The notes below the pieces were generated by a model. It was not told where the DNA came from, did no database searches, and was given only the letters and a program-made list of their open reading frames with translations. A program made the translations under genes and the position numbers. From an uncultured Duncaniella sp. (GTDB taxonomy: Bacteria > Bacteroidota > Bacteroidia > Bacteroidales > Muribaculaceae), in assembly GCA_910586305.1 (NCBI GenBank), contig CAJUGS010000011.1:1-64000 (forward strand): 64,000 nt of DNA, given 5' to 3'. The stretch's first letter is position 1. Every line of letters begins with the position of its first letter. Of this stretch, positions 1 through 8,387 are shown piece by piece.

Positions 1-2
1 AG

Positions 3-74
3 CAGAAGCTCGTCGACACCGCAGGTCGCGTGGACAAGTTCATGAGCCGCTACGGCAACCGCAAGAAGAAATAA
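3..74 (+). CDS. C-terminal fragment of an unidentified protein
   Basis: The window opens inside a plus-strand reading frame that runs to a TAA at 72-74 and encodes 23 residues, ending in a basic tail (SRYGNRKKK). The rest of the gene lies upstream of the window, so length and family cannot be judged. A hairpin at 130-175 may terminate it, and the yicC promoter follows. I do not recognise the product. Confidence 0.5.
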   Translation, partial: QKLVDTAGRVDKFMSRYGNRKKK

Positions 75-129
75 TCGGTCTCTGCTCATTTCCGTTCATA
101 ACCACAGAGCGGAGAAGAACTGAAACAAG

Positions 130-175
130 CCGCATCCAAGATGATGAGCGATACAGCCCGTCGTATTGGATGCGG
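130..175 (+). terminator. Putative terminator hairpin after the first partial gene
   Basis: CCGCATCCAA (130-139) pairs perfectly with TTGGATGCGG (166-175), with further A-T pairs at the base. The loop is 26 bases and the tail is only weakly T-rich, so this is a stable stem in the right place rather than a classical terminator. Confidence 0.4.
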
Positions 176-234
176 TTTGCTGTGTCTGGCCACCTGCGTG
201 CAGAGTAGGTTATATTGAGGATTTTCGACATCTG

Positions 235-268
235 TTTGGTGAAAATTCGTTTAAAATGATTAACTTTG
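235..268 (+). promoter_or_regulatory. Bacteroidetes-type promoter of yicC
   Basis: TTTG at 235-238 and TAACTTTG at 261-268 match the -33/-7 consensus of the Bacteroidetes primary sigma factor with a 22-base spacer, slightly longer than the usual 19-21. The yicC start is 28 bases downstream of the -7 box. Confidence 0.6.
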
Positions 269-295
269 TAGTCAAATGAAAAACCAAACGTAGCT

Positions 296-1180
296 ATGTT
301 GTACTCGATGACAGGTTTCGGCAAAGCCACCGCCGAGACACCCGGGAAGAAGGTGACAGTGGAGGTGAAATCCCTCAACAGCAAGCAGGCAGATATTGCA
401 GTGCGTCTGCCGTCATCACTCAGGGAATATGAACTGGCCATCCGCACCCGTGTGGCCGAGTCCCTTTTGCGTGGCAAAATTGATTTGACAATATCTGTGG
501 AATCCACTGCGGCTGAGACTTCTCAGACCATCAACATCCAGGCTCTCAAGGGCTATAAGCAGCAGATTGAGAATCTCGGACGAGAGCTGGGCTTGAGTTC
601 GCCCACTGATTCCGAATGGTATACACTGCTGATGCGTTTCCCTGATTCCATGAAGTCAGCAGAGTCGGCCCCGGAGGTAGATGATGCCGAGGTGAAAGCC
701 GTCATGAGGGCTCTTGACGATGCTCTTGTCGCTCTCACCACCCACCGTCGTGCAGAGGGCGAGAAACTCGAAAATTTCTTTGCTGTGAGAGTGAAGCGTA
801 TTGCCGACCGCCTTGCCGAAGTGCCCAAATACGAGGGAGAACGCGTGCAGAGAGTGCGTGAACGCATGGAGGAGGGCCTTGCCAATATCTCAGGGATTGA
901 TTTCGACCGTTCGCGGCTGGAGCAGGAACTGTTCTTTTATATAGAAAAATTCGACATCAACGAAGAAAAACAGCGATTGGCCCAGCATCTTGAATACTTC
1001 ATTGATACTATGCGCGAGGAAGGCTCTCAAGGTAAAAAGCTCGGATTTATAGCACAGGAGATGGGCCGTGAGATCAACACCCTCGGGTCGAAAAGCAATC
1101 ACTCCGAACTACAGAAGCTCGTGGTGATGATGAAGGACGAACTTGAGCAAATCAAAGAGCAGGTGCTCAATGTGATGTGA
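296..1180 (+). CDS. yicC: YicC/YloC family endoribonuclease
   Basis: This 294-residue protein has the usual length for YicC/YloC, a family of stress-associated endoribonucleases. It begins with the family hallmark MLYSMTGFGKA. The N-terminal YicC domain covers about residues 1-155 and the C-terminal DUF1732 region about 210-294, including the conserved NTLGSKSN segment. It has its own consensus promoter at 235-268 and lies 7 bases upstream of gmk; a yicC-gmk pairing is common in bacteria. The start is the first ATG and matches the family N-terminus exactly. Confidence 0.93.
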   Translation: MLYSMTGFGKATAETPGKKVTVEVKSLNSKQADIAVRLPSSLREYELAIRTRVAESLLRGKIDLTISVESTAAETSQTINIQALKGYKQQIENLGRELGLSSPTDSEWYTLLMRFPDSMKSAESAPEVDDAEVKAVMRALDDALVALTTHRRAEGEKLENFFAVRVKRIADRLAEVPKYEGERVQRVRERMEEGLANISGIDFDRSRLEQELFFYIEKFDINEEKQRLAQHLEYFIDTMREEGSQGKKLGFIAQEMGREINTLGSKSNHSELQKLVVMMKDELEQIKEQVLNVM

Positions 1181-1187
1181 CAATGAT

Positions 1188-1754
1188 ATGAATGGAAAAA
1201 TCATTATAATCTCCGCTCCATCAGGCTGCGGCAAATCTACTATAATCAACGCTATTCTCGAAAAGGGCGAACTGGACCTGCAATTCTCTATCTCGGCCAC
1301 CAACCGTCCTCCTCGCGAAGGAGAAAAGGATGGTGTTAACTATTATTTTCTGTCCGACGAGGAATTCCGCAACGAGATAGACCAGGATGCGTTTGTCGAA
1401 TATGAGGAGGTGTATCCGGGTCGTTTCTACGGCACTCTGAAACGTGAAGTCAGACGAATTGTCGAGGAGGGTCATAATGTGATTCTCGACATTGACGTGA
1501 AGGGTGGGGTGAATGTAAAGAAGCTCTATGGCAGCGAGGCCATGAGCATTTTCATCATGCCTCCGAGTGTCGGAGAACTTAGAAATCGACTGGAGTCGAG
1601 AGGTACGGAGACCGCCGAGTGGATTGAAAAGCGTGTGGAAAGAGCCGAACTCGAAATGGGTTATGCGTCGCAATTTGACCGCACTGTGGTGAATGACTCA
1701 CTTGCTGAGGCCATATCCGAGGTCGAGATGTTGATGAAGGAATTCATGAAATGA
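1188..1754 (+). CDS. gmk: Guanylate kinase
   Basis: Guanylate kinase phosphorylates GMP to GDP with ATP in purine nucleotide metabolism. The 188-residue protein carries a P-loop (SAPSGCGKST, about residues 9-18), the GMP-binding region beginning SATNRPPREGE, and the conserved DIDVKGG segment near residue 101. Its length is normal for the family. It starts 7 bases after yicC and its end overlaps the start of nadD by 4 bases (ATGA), so the two are probably translationally coupled. Confidence 0.96.
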   Translation: MNGKIIIISAPSGCGKSTIINAILEKGELDLQFSISATNRPPREGEKDGVNYYFLSDEEFRNEIDQDAFVEYEEVYPGRFYGTLKREVRRIVEEGHNVILDIDVKGGVNVKKLYGSEAMSIFIMPPSVGELRNRLESRGTETAEWIEKRVERAELEMGYASQFDRTVVNDSLAEAISEVEMLMKEFMK

Positions 1755-2332
1755 ACATCGGGATACTCGGAGGGTCGTTTAACCCTGTGCACATAGGCCA
1801 TATGATGGTGGCAAGCTATCTGCGACAGTTTTGTGGATTTGACGAGGTATGGCTCATGTTGTCGCCTCTTAATCCTCTTAAGGTCAATTCCTCGGAGCTT
1901 ATACCCGATGTGATACGTCTGAAGATGTTGGACATTGCGATAGCAGGTTCGGAGGGTATTCAGGTATGTGATATCGAACTCTCCATGCCACGTCCTTCAT
2001 ATACGATAAATACGCTCAGATATCTTGCCAAGCGTTATCCGCGTCACACCTTCAAGCTCATAATCGGTTCGGACAATTGGAAGATATTCTCGCAGTGGAG
2101 GGATAGTGAGGCCATTCTCTCGGAGTTTGGCGTGGTCATATATCCTCGTCCTGGCTATCCGCTCGGTAATATCTACGATGACAATGTCGATGTGGTCAAT
2201 GCTCCGTCGGCCGATATCTCAAGCACTTTTATTCGCAAGGCCATAGCCAGAGGGAAGAATATGAACTATTTCCTCCCGGAAGGTGTTTTTAACTTCATAA
2301 ACAATAACAATCTCTATGGGACTAAAGCCTAA
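1751..2332 (+). CDS. nadD: Nicotinate-nucleotide adenylyltransferase
   Basis: NadD transfers AMP from ATP to nicotinate mononucleotide, the penultimate step of NAD synthesis. The 193-residue protein shows the nucleotidyltransferase signature GGSFNPVHIGHM (about residues 7-18), with the HxGH-type nucleotide-binding histidines, and the C-terminal ISSTFIR motif. Its ATG overlaps the gmk stop by 4 bases. Its 3' end overlaps the next gene by 17 bases, so the three genes form one compact unit. Confidence 0.95.
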   Translation: MNIGILGGSFNPVHIGHMMVASYLRQFCGFDEVWLMLSPLNPLKVNSSELIPDVIRLKMLDIAIAGSEGIQVCDIELSMPRPSYTINTLRYLAKRYPRHTFKLIIGSDNWKIFSQWRDSEAILSEFGVVIYPRPGYPLGNIYDDNVDVVNAPSADISSTFIRKAIARGKNMNYFLPEGVFNFINNNNLYGTKA

Positions 2333-2834
2333 TACACTCGCCTTTATAGGTCTATGCAATGAATACTGCCAGTTGCTCGAAGGCGCTTCTGAAACAGAGG
2401 CCGCTACATTTGTATCTGAGGCTCTGCGGTTGCTTCCGCGTATATATATATCGGCTACAGACCTTGACGTGGTCGCTATAGAGGAGGATTATCCCGAGGT
2501 GGACTGTTATCTTGAAGAGGAATACTATGAGTCCGTGCGCCGTAATGTGGAGAATCTGCTTGGCCCTGACGATGTCTACCTCGAGGTGTTTGAGAAAGAG
2601 ATGAAGTATTCCGACACTCCTATTGGCGCGAGTGTTTCGGAAGGGCTTTGCGACTTGTTCCAGGTGTTCTACAATCTCATTTCCACCATCAGGTATGCCG
2701 ATGAATCGACAATAGAAGCCGTGCTTGTGGGTGTTAAGGAAGATTTCACTTCCTATTGGAGCCAGATCCTTGTAAATATACTGCGTCCTCTCAACAACAT
2801 CCGCTATAACGTGCTTGAAGAGGATGACGAATGA
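2316..2834 (+). CDS. DUF5063 domain-containing protein
   Basis: This acidic 172-residue cytoplasmic protein has no signal peptide or membrane segment and resembles the DUF5063 family, which is common in Bacteroidetes and has no established function. It starts inside the end of nadD (17-base overlap in another frame), which implies coupled translation. The only position clue is its place between nucleotide and cofactor genes and rpiB. The C-terminus is notably acidic (LEEDDE). The family call is from memory of its pattern. Confidence 0.7.
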   Translation: MGLKPNTLAFIGLCNEYCQLLEGASETEAATFVSEALRLLPRIYISATDLDVVAIEEDYPEVDCYLEEEYYESVRRNVENLLGPDDVYLEVFEKEMKYSDTPIGASVSEGLCDLFQVFYNLISTIRYADESTIEAVLVGVKEDFTSYWSQILVNILRPLNNIRYNVLEEDDE

Positions 2835-2881
2835 ATCAATCAACCGTGTTTTCTCACACATAAATTAACCCAATTACATAT

Positions 2882-3349
2882 ATGTCAATTCTTAAGTCTA
2901 ACGTGCCTGTGGGGTTTTGCAGCGACCATGCCGGCTATGAAATGAAGATGGTACTCGAAGGCTATTTCGAGAGCCAGGGAATAGAATTCAAGGATTTCGG
3001 AACTAACAGTGCCGAGAGTTGTGATTATGCAGATTTCGCCCATCCGTGTGCGGAGGCCGTGGAAAGAGGTGAGTGCTATCCCGGAATAGCTCTCTGCGGT
3101 TCCGGCAACGGAATAGGAATAACCCTTAACAAGCATCAGGGTATCCGTGCCGCTCTCTGCTGGAACGTGGAACTTGCCGAGCTTGCCCGCCGTCACAATA
3201 ATGCTAATGTGCTCGTGTTGCCGGCCAGATTCATAGATAACGTTACTGCCATCAACATCGTTGAGACTTTTCTGTCCACTCCGTTTGACGGCGGCCGTCA
3301 TGAACGCCGTGTGGAGAAGATTCCTGTTTCGGGATGCGGATGTAAATAG
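2882..3349 (+). CDS. rpiB: Ribose-5-phosphate isomerase B
   Basis: RpiB interconverts ribose 5-phosphate and ribulose 5-phosphate in the pentose phosphate pathway. The 155-residue protein has the LacAB/RpiB fold hallmarks: SDHAGYEMK near residue 14, the loop CGSGNGIGI with the likely catalytic cysteine near residue 78, and RAALCWN. The C-terminus is cysteine-rich (SGCGCK), slightly longer than in many homologues. It lies 47 bases after the DUF5063 gene without an obvious promoter, so it may share that transcript. A strong terminator follows. Confidence 0.93.
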   Translation: MSILKSNVPVGFCSDHAGYEMKMVLEGYFESQGIEFKDFGTNSAESCDYADFAHPCAEAVERGECYPGIALCGSGNGIGITLNKHQGIRAALCWNVELAELARRHNNANVLVLPARFIDNVTAINIVETFLSTPFDGGRHERRVEKIPVSGCGCK

Positions 3350-3360
3350 TCAAGCAGTGC

Positions 3361-3386
3361 TGCGATTTTAACTTTCTGAAATCGCA
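3361..3386 (+). other. Small stem-loop in the rpiB 3' region
   Basis: TGCGATTT (3361-3368) pairs perfectly with AAATCGCA (3379-3386) around a 10-base loop. It lies between the rpiB stop and the main terminator and lacks its own T-run. It may protect the 3' end or be part of a double terminator. Confidence 0.4.
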
Positions 3387-3397
3387 GATAAAATTAA

Positions 3398-3437
3398 AAA
3401 TCCCCGTCATGTTGGAAATGAAACATGACGGGGATTT
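3398..3437. terminator. Bidirectional terminator between rpiB and the GH57 gene
   Basis: AAATCCCCGTCATGTT (3398-3413) pairs perfectly over 16 bases with its complement at 3422-3437 around an 8-base loop. The arms end in A- and T-rich stretches, so the hairpin can serve the converging rpiB (plus) and glycogen (minus) transcripts. Confidence 0.85.
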
Positions 3438-3466
3438 CTGTGTCTATGGATAGTCTTGCCAAATCT

Positions 3467-4855
3467 TTATTTCTTCTTGCGGCAAGCTGCTTTCTTGGAC
3501 TTTGCTGATGCCTTTTCCTGGGCTTCTTTTTCGCGGAGGAGGTGTTCCTCGTTGAAATGCTCGATGTTCTTGCGCATTGATTCGGCTTCCTTGTTGAGCG
3601 CTTCAATCTCACGTTCCTGATTTCGGATTGTGGTGAGGAGCGATGACAGTTCCTCGTTGTCGATGCTCATGGGGTATTGCTCCTCTACGCGCACGATGAA
3701 GTCGGCGAGAACATTCATGTAGTTTGTAAACGCGTCGAATGGAGTGTCGTAGGGCGAGAACTGCGAGTGAACTGAACCGTCGTGCATATTCTTCGTTGAC
3801 ATATAGAAGAAATGATCGGCAGCCTGCAGGTAATTCCAGTCCTGTTTGAGGCGGCGGTCTTCGCAGAGACGTACACGCTCGCTGACTGAATAGAGCTTAT
3901 TGAAGGCCTCGTTCTGAAGCTTGTTGCCAAGCCATGCAGAGGTGTCGCGTGCCTCGTCGGCCCAAGAGATGGGGTGAAGAACCGAGAGAACGTCGACGGC
4001 CTTGAGTTTGCTGACTGCGGTTGTGGGAGTCCAGAACTCTATGCCTTTCTCGGCTGCAAAGCGGGGAAGTGCTTCGAGGAACTGGAATATGCCTGTCTCA
4101 CGTGGCTGGAAGTCACCGAATACTTCAAGGTTCATGAAGAGGTTGATAATCTGCTCCTCGGCAGGTGTGGAAGCTACCCAGTTGATGTACTTGTCGGCAG
4201 TGAGGGGATACTCGTCCCAACCGGTGTTGGAGAAACGGTCGGAGATATCGTCGGAAAGTTTGTCGTTTTTCAGCAATATCTTGAGATTTGGAGCAGAGGC
4301 TGCACTATAGATATAGTTGGGCGATTTCCAACCGAGGATGTGCTTTGCTCCCTCTGTGATGACGCCCTTGTAGCCCATTTCGAGTATCTGGGGTGCGAGC
4401 TCGTCGCAATAGATCAGCTCGGTGTTGCGGAGCACCTGCGGAGTCTGTCCGAAGAGGGCCTTGATTTTTTCGTCGTGGGCTTTCACCTGGCTTACAAACT
4501 CATCGGGGTCGGCAAGAGAGGCGAGAGAGTGAGCGTAGGTTTCGGCGAGAAATTCCACGCAGCCTGTATCGGAGAGCTTTTTGAGAAGGTCGATAAACTC
4601 GGGAACGTACTGTTCGAGCTGCTCAAGGGCAGTGCCGGTGATGGAGATGGCACATTTGAACGCTCCCTTTGTGTCTTCGATCATGCGGAGCAGGCTTTTT
4701 GCCGCAGGTATATAGCTTCGCTCGGCTATGCGGGTGATGATGTCATCGTTGGCGAAGTCATCATAGTAGTAGTGGTCGTTGCCTATGTCGAAGAAGCGGT
4801 ATCTTTTCAGACGGAATGGCTGGTGAATCTGAAAATAGAAGCAGATTGCTTTCAT
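3467..4855 (-). CDS. GH57 family alpha-amylase-like protein
   Basis: The 462-residue protein belongs to glycoside hydrolase family 57 (alpha-amylase and 4-alpha-glucanotransferase type) and sits in the usual Bacteroidales glycogen cluster. Visible motifs are the N-terminal HQPFR, VEFLAETYAHSL, and the region with the expected nucleophile glutamate, NTELIYCDEL. The fourth conserved region reads MNLEVFGD, with Asn242 where GH57 enzymes normally carry the acid/base aspartate. The last 60 residues form a charged helix, probably a coiled coil, ending in a lysine-rich tail. The ATG at 4855 gives MKAICFYFQIHQP; a longer frame upstream runs into the GT4 gene and is not credible. Catalytic competence is uncertain. 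Confidence 0.85.
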   Translation of the reverse strand: MKAICFYFQIHQPFRLKRYRFFDIGNDHYYYDDFANDDIITRIAERSYIPAAKSLLRMIEDTKGAFKCAISITGTALEQLEQYVPEFIDLLKKLSDTGCVEFLAETYAHSLASLADPDEFVSQVKAHDEKIKALFGQTPQVLRNTELIYCDELAPQILEMGYKGVITEGAKHILGWKSPNYIYSAASAPNLKILLKNDKLSDDISDRFSNTGWDEYPLTADKYINWVASTPAEEQIINLFMNLEVFGDFQPRETGIFQFLEALPRFAAEKGIEFWTPTTAVSKLKAVDVLSVLHPISWADEARDTSAWLGNKLQNEAFNKLYSVSERVRLCEDRRLKQDWNYLQAADHFFYMSTKNMHDGSVHSQFSPYDTPFDAFTNYMNVLADFIVRVEEQYPMSIDNEELSSLLTTIRNQEREIEALNKEAESMRKNIEHFNEEHLLREKEAQEKASAKSKKAACRKKK

Positions 4856-4896
4856 ATCGTGTGTGGAATTGATTTTAAATTTGGTATTGAGATGTC

Positions 4897-6156
4897 TTAA
4901 CGGTTGAGCACCTTGTTGTAGATGTCGATTACCTTCTGTCCGGCCTTGTCCCATGTAATCTGGTTTACTTCGGCAAGTCCGTCCTCGCGCAGCTGGTTGT
5001 ACATTGCGGGGTATGTGACAATCGAGTTGATAGCGTCGGCCATTGCGTCGATGTCCCAGTAGTCGGTTTTTATGACGTTGGTGAGAATCTCGGCACATCC
5101 GCTCTGCTTGGATATGATGGAGGGGACGCCCATCTGCATTGCTTCGAGCGGAGAGATGCCGAAAGGCTCTGATACTGAAGGCATGACGTATACATCGCTT
5201 GCCTTGAGCATTTCATATACCTGCGAGCCTTTTTGGAATCCGGGGAAATGGAACCGATCGGAGATGCCTCTTTCTGCAGCAAGAAGAATCATCTTGTTCA
5301 TCATATCGCCGCTGCCGGCCATGACGAAGCGTACGTTGGGATTGTTTTTGAGTACCTTGTAGGCTGCCTCGACAAAGTATTCCGGACCCTTTTGCATGGT
5401 GATTCGTCCGAGGAATGTAACAACCTTGTCTTTCGACTTGTGCTCGGGCACGTTGAGCTGTTCGGGGGTCAGGGGAGTCACGGCATTGTGAACGGTAGTC
5501 ACCTTGGACGGGTCGATTCCATAGTTGTTTATAACGGTGTTGCGTGTGAGGTTGGACACCGTAATGATATGGTCGGCGTTGTTCATGCCGTCCTTTTCGA
5601 TGCCGAATACCGTCGGGTTGGGTTTGCCTCTGGAGCGGTCGAATTCGGTGGCGTGTACGTGAATCACGAGGGGTTTTCCGGATACCTGCTTGGCATGGAT
5701 ACCTGCCGGGTAGGTGAGCCAGTCGTGAGAGTGTATCACGTCAAAGTCGATGGTACGGGCAACAACACCGGCGCATATGGAATAATTGTTGATTTCTTCG
5801 ACAAGATTGTCGGGATAACGCCCAGAGAATTCTATGCAGCCGAGATCGTTGGTGCGCATATAGCTGAAGTCGGCATATATGTGGTCACGGAGGCGATAGT
5901 AGAAGTCGGGATCCATGACGTGGCCGATTCTCTCTTTGACGTAGTCGTAGTTTACGTCACGCCAGGTCACGGGGACCTGTGACATACCTATGATGTTGGC
6001 GAAGTGGCGCTCTTCGTCGCCGAAGGGCTTGGGGATTACAAACGTTATATCCATGTTGCCACACTCCCACATACCCTTAGTGAGACCGTAGCTGGCAGTT
6101 CCAAGACCGCCGAGGATGTGAGGTGGAAATTCCCACCCGAACATTAATGCTTTCAT
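4897..6156 (-). CDS. GT4 glycosyltransferase, glycogen synthase-like
   Basis: This 419-residue GT-B fold glycosyltransferase of family GT4 probably elongates alpha-glucan chains from a nucleotide sugar in the cytoplasm. It begins MKALMFGWEFPPHILGGLGT, with the glycine-rich acceptor-side loop. It carries HSHDWLTYPAG near residue 143 and the donor-binding E-x7-E motif in EPFGISPLEAMQMG near residue 340. It lies between the debranching enzyme and the GH57 gene, 16 and 41 bases away, in one minus-strand unit. The exact donor and product cannot be read from the sequence. Confidence 0.85.
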   Translation of the reverse strand: MKALMFGWEFPPHILGGLGTASYGLTKGMWECGNMDITFVIPKPFGDEERHFANIIGMSQVPVTWRDVNYDYVKERIGHVMDPDFYYRLRDHIYADFSYMRTNDLGCIEFSGRYPDNLVEEINNYSICAGVVARTIDFDVIHSHDWLTYPAGIHAKQVSGKPLVIHVHATEFDRSRGKPNPTVFGIEKDGMNNADHIITVSNLTRNTVINNYGIDPSKVTTVHNAVTPLTPEQLNVPEHKSKDKVVTFLGRITMQKGPEYFVEAAYKVLKNNPNVRFVMAGSGDMMNKMILLAAERGISDRFHFPGFQKGSQVYEMLKASDVYVMPSVSEPFGISPLEAMQMGVPSIISKQSGCAEILTNVIKTDYWDIDAMADAINSIVTYPAMYNQLREDGLAEVNQITWDKAGQKVIDIYNKVLNR

Positions 6157-6172
6157 GGGTGCGAGTGTGGTA

Positions 6173-8107
6173 TTAGTCCATTGTGAATTTTTTCAGAGTG
6201 GTGAGGGTGCGCAGTACTTCGGCCACGTTAGTTACATGGCTGATAGCTCCACGTCCCACATAGGGCGGATTGCCGTCATAAAGCTGCGAGAGCGAGCCGA
6301 TGCATCCTTGTGTCATCTCGTCTTCAAAGCCGATGAGCATACGGTCGATGTAGCTTACTCCGCTCATGCCGAATACTTTGAGATAGGCATCCGAGTAAAA
6401 TCCGATGAGCCATGGACGTGCCGGACCGTTGTGGAGAGCCATCTCGCGGTCCTCGGGCGAACCGAGATAGTTTGGACGATAGCCGAAGCTCTTTGGTGAG
6501 AGTGTGCGGAGTCCTTTGGGGGTGAGAAGCTCACGGGTGACGATATCGAGCACGCGCTTGCGCTGGCGACGGTCGAGAGGGGAGTAGTCGAGTCCGACGG
6601 CGATGGCCATATTCGGGCGTACAGACGGGTCGGCATATGTGCCGGCAACATAGTCGTAGAGGTAGCCGTAGTCGTTGAGGAATGTCTGGACAAAAGGTTC
6701 GGCCATCTTGTCGGCTGCTGCCTGATACTTGTTCTGTTCGTCGCCTTCGGTTAGACGTGCTGCAAACACAAGTGCGTTGTACCACAGCGCGTTGAATTCT
6801 ACAAGGTAGCCTGTGCGTGGCACTATAGGGCGGCCTCCGAGCGATGCGTTCATCCACGACATAGGTTTGTCGGTGCCATGGGTGTAGACCATACCGCTTT
6901 CCGGCTCAACTTTGAGGAACGGATGTTTGCCTGCGAGAATGAAGTTGAGGATACGTTTGATTTCTCCCAGGTATTTTTTGGCACATTCCTCGCGGGAATA
7001 GGCTTTTCCATATTGCTGGAGTGCCCACACAGTCCATAATGGAATGTCCGGAAGGTCTATGCCCTGAATACGCTCGTCGAGATTTCCTGTCTCCATGAAT
7101 CGATCGAGAGCGCGGAGGGCTGTAGCAGCTATCTTCTCAAAGTCCTCACGGTGATTAATTGCGATTGTAGCTCCGGGAAGTGCCATGAATATGTTGCGGG
7201 CGAGAATCTTGCCCCAGGGATATCCCGACACGAGATACATATCGTCGCCATCTTTGAGGTAGCACTGCTTCACAGCGTTTTTAAGGCAGTTGAAGAAGGA
7301 TGTGCGGCAAGTACGCTGGGCTATCTCTTTTTCATACATATTTGCAAGCGAGCTGGGAGATACTTCGCTTAGACCGGCTGAAAAGATGAGGCTTTCGCCC
7401 TTCTGTATGGGCACATCGAAATATCCGGGCACCCAAAGATCTTCGGTGTAGGGGACACCTCTCTCAAGGTCTTTTACATATTCAAATCCGTTGTACCAGT
7501 GTGGGTCGTAGGTCCACTGTGGTTTGTGGGAGAATTGCATGAAAAGCCTGGGGTATCCTTTGTATAGACAGGCGGACACGCCGTTGTCTATTTCAGGTAT
7601 CTCGGTGTTGATTGCGTCGTTGGCTATGCATAGCTCGTTGGCCTCGCGGAATGCGAGCACGGGACGAAAACGCAATGTTGTGGGGGAGTGTGCTTCTACG
7701 AGTGTGTAGCGTATGAGGATGCGGTTCTCGTTGGATATGAATATTTTCTCCTTGGTGAGAATCACGCCGCCCACGCGGTAGGTGGTGCGGGGTACGCTCT
7801 CGCAGTCAAATTCACGGATGTACTTGTGGCCGTTGGGATTCATTACGCCGCCGCTGTAGCGGTGAAGAGCCAGATTGAACGGCGCGCCGTGCTGGTAGAC
7901 GGTGGTGTCGAGCGATGATAGCATGACGTGCCACGAGTTGCCAAGTTCGGGAACGGGCACCACAAGAAGGCCGTGCTGCTTGCGTGTGTTGCAGTCAACT
8001 ATCGTCGTGCAATGATAGGCACCTGACTGATTGGTCCTGAGCATCTCTTTGGGAAGAGACTGCTCAAGGTTAATCATGAGGTTCTTATCAAATTTAAGAT
8101 AGCTCAT
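6173..8107 (-). CDS. Glycogen debranching enzyme (amylo-alpha-1,6-glucosidase type)
   Basis: The 644-residue protein has the two-part structure of bacterial glycogen debranching enzymes: an N-terminal beta-rich domain (about residues 1-250) and a C-terminal alpha/alpha barrel (about 280-640) with the segments SGYPWGKI, RPNMAIAVGLDYSPL and ALHNGPARPWLIG. It would remove alpha-1,6 branches from glycogen. It is the first gene of the minus-strand glycogen cluster. Its roughly 200-base leader contains the (TAGAG)9 repeat, so expression of the whole cluster could depend on that tract. Confidence 0.88.
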   Translation of the reverse strand: MSYLKFDKNLMINLEQSLPKEMLRTNQSGAYHCTTIVDCNTRKQHGLLVVPVPELGNSWHVMLSSLDTTVYQHGAPFNLALHRYSGGVMNPNGHKYIREFDCESVPRTTYRVGGVILTKEKIFISNENRILIRYTLVEAHSPTTLRFRPVLAFREANELCIANDAINTEIPEIDNGVSACLYKGYPRLFMQFSHKPQWTYDPHWYNGFEYVKDLERGVPYTEDLWVPGYFDVPIQKGESLIFSAGLSEVSPSSLANMYEKEIAQRTCRTSFFNCLKNAVKQCYLKDGDDMYLVSGYPWGKILARNIFMALPGATIAINHREDFEKIAATALRALDRFMETGNLDERIQGIDLPDIPLWTVWALQQYGKAYSREECAKKYLGEIKRILNFILAGKHPFLKVEPESGMVYTHGTDKPMSWMNASLGGRPIVPRTGYLVEFNALWYNALVFAARLTEGDEQNKYQAAADKMAEPFVQTFLNDYGYLYDYVAGTYADPSVRPNMAIAVGLDYSPLDRRQRKRVLDIVTRELLTPKGLRTLSPKSFGYRPNYLGSPEDREMALHNGPARPWLIGFYSDAYLKVFGMSGVSYIDRMLIGFEDEMTQGCIGSLSQLYDGNPPYVGRGAISHVTNVAEVLRTLTTLKKFTMD

Positions 8108-8200
8108 TATATTCTAAAGGTTTTATAGTTAGATTCCGAAAATCAGATTTGACGAATTTTCATGAAAGATGCAAGGAGAGATGAGAAGAGCGGAGAAGAG

Positions 8201-8245
8201 TAGAGTAGAGTAGAGTAGAGTAGAGTAGAGTAGAGTAGAGTAGAG
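8201..8245. repeat. Pentanucleotide tandem repeat (TAGAG)9
   Basis: Nine exact copies of TAGAG run from 8201 to 8245, preceded by one imperfect copy (AAGAG). On the minus strand this is (CTCTA)9, between 94 and 138 bases upstream of the debranching enzyme ATG. Perfect short tandem repeats of this length are prone to slipped-strand copy changes. The tract is not in a coding region that I accept. Confidence 0.95.
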
Positions 8246-8316
8246 TGTGTTCGTAGAGATTGATGTTCACCTGCGATTTTTAAATTCACGAATTTAGAAC
8301 TTTTTGGTGAGATGAG

Positions 8317-8324
8317 CAAATATA
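8317..8324 (-). promoter_or_regulatory. Putative -7 box for the glycogen cluster
   Basis: The minus strand reads TATATTTG, a match to TAnnTTTG. No clean TTTG is found 19-21 bases upstream. If used, transcription would start near 8310, leaving a leader of about 200 bases that contains the TAGAG/CTCTA repeat. Confidence 0.4.
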
Positions 8325-8387
8325 ATGGCTGAAAACACGAGATGTTTGACAAGTTAGCTTCTAAAGTATGTTATACAACATATGTAG

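Noticed and set aside
3974..4900. 308-codon frame antisense to the GH57 gene
   Set aside because: It is a mirror of a well-supported coding region; the GC-biased third positions of the real gene keep the opposite strand open.
4856..5098. 81-codon N-terminal extension of the GH57 frame
   Set aside because: It overlaps the GT4 gene, and the family N-terminus starts at the ATG at 4855.
8201..8245. CRISPR-like array
   Set aside because: The repeat is a contiguous 5-base tandem tract with no spacers and no cas genes nearby.
8143..8352. 69-codon minus-strand frame with repeated STLLY residues
   Set aside because: It only exists because the 5-base repeat is open in all frames; it crosses the likely promoter and has no protein-like sequence outside the repeat.
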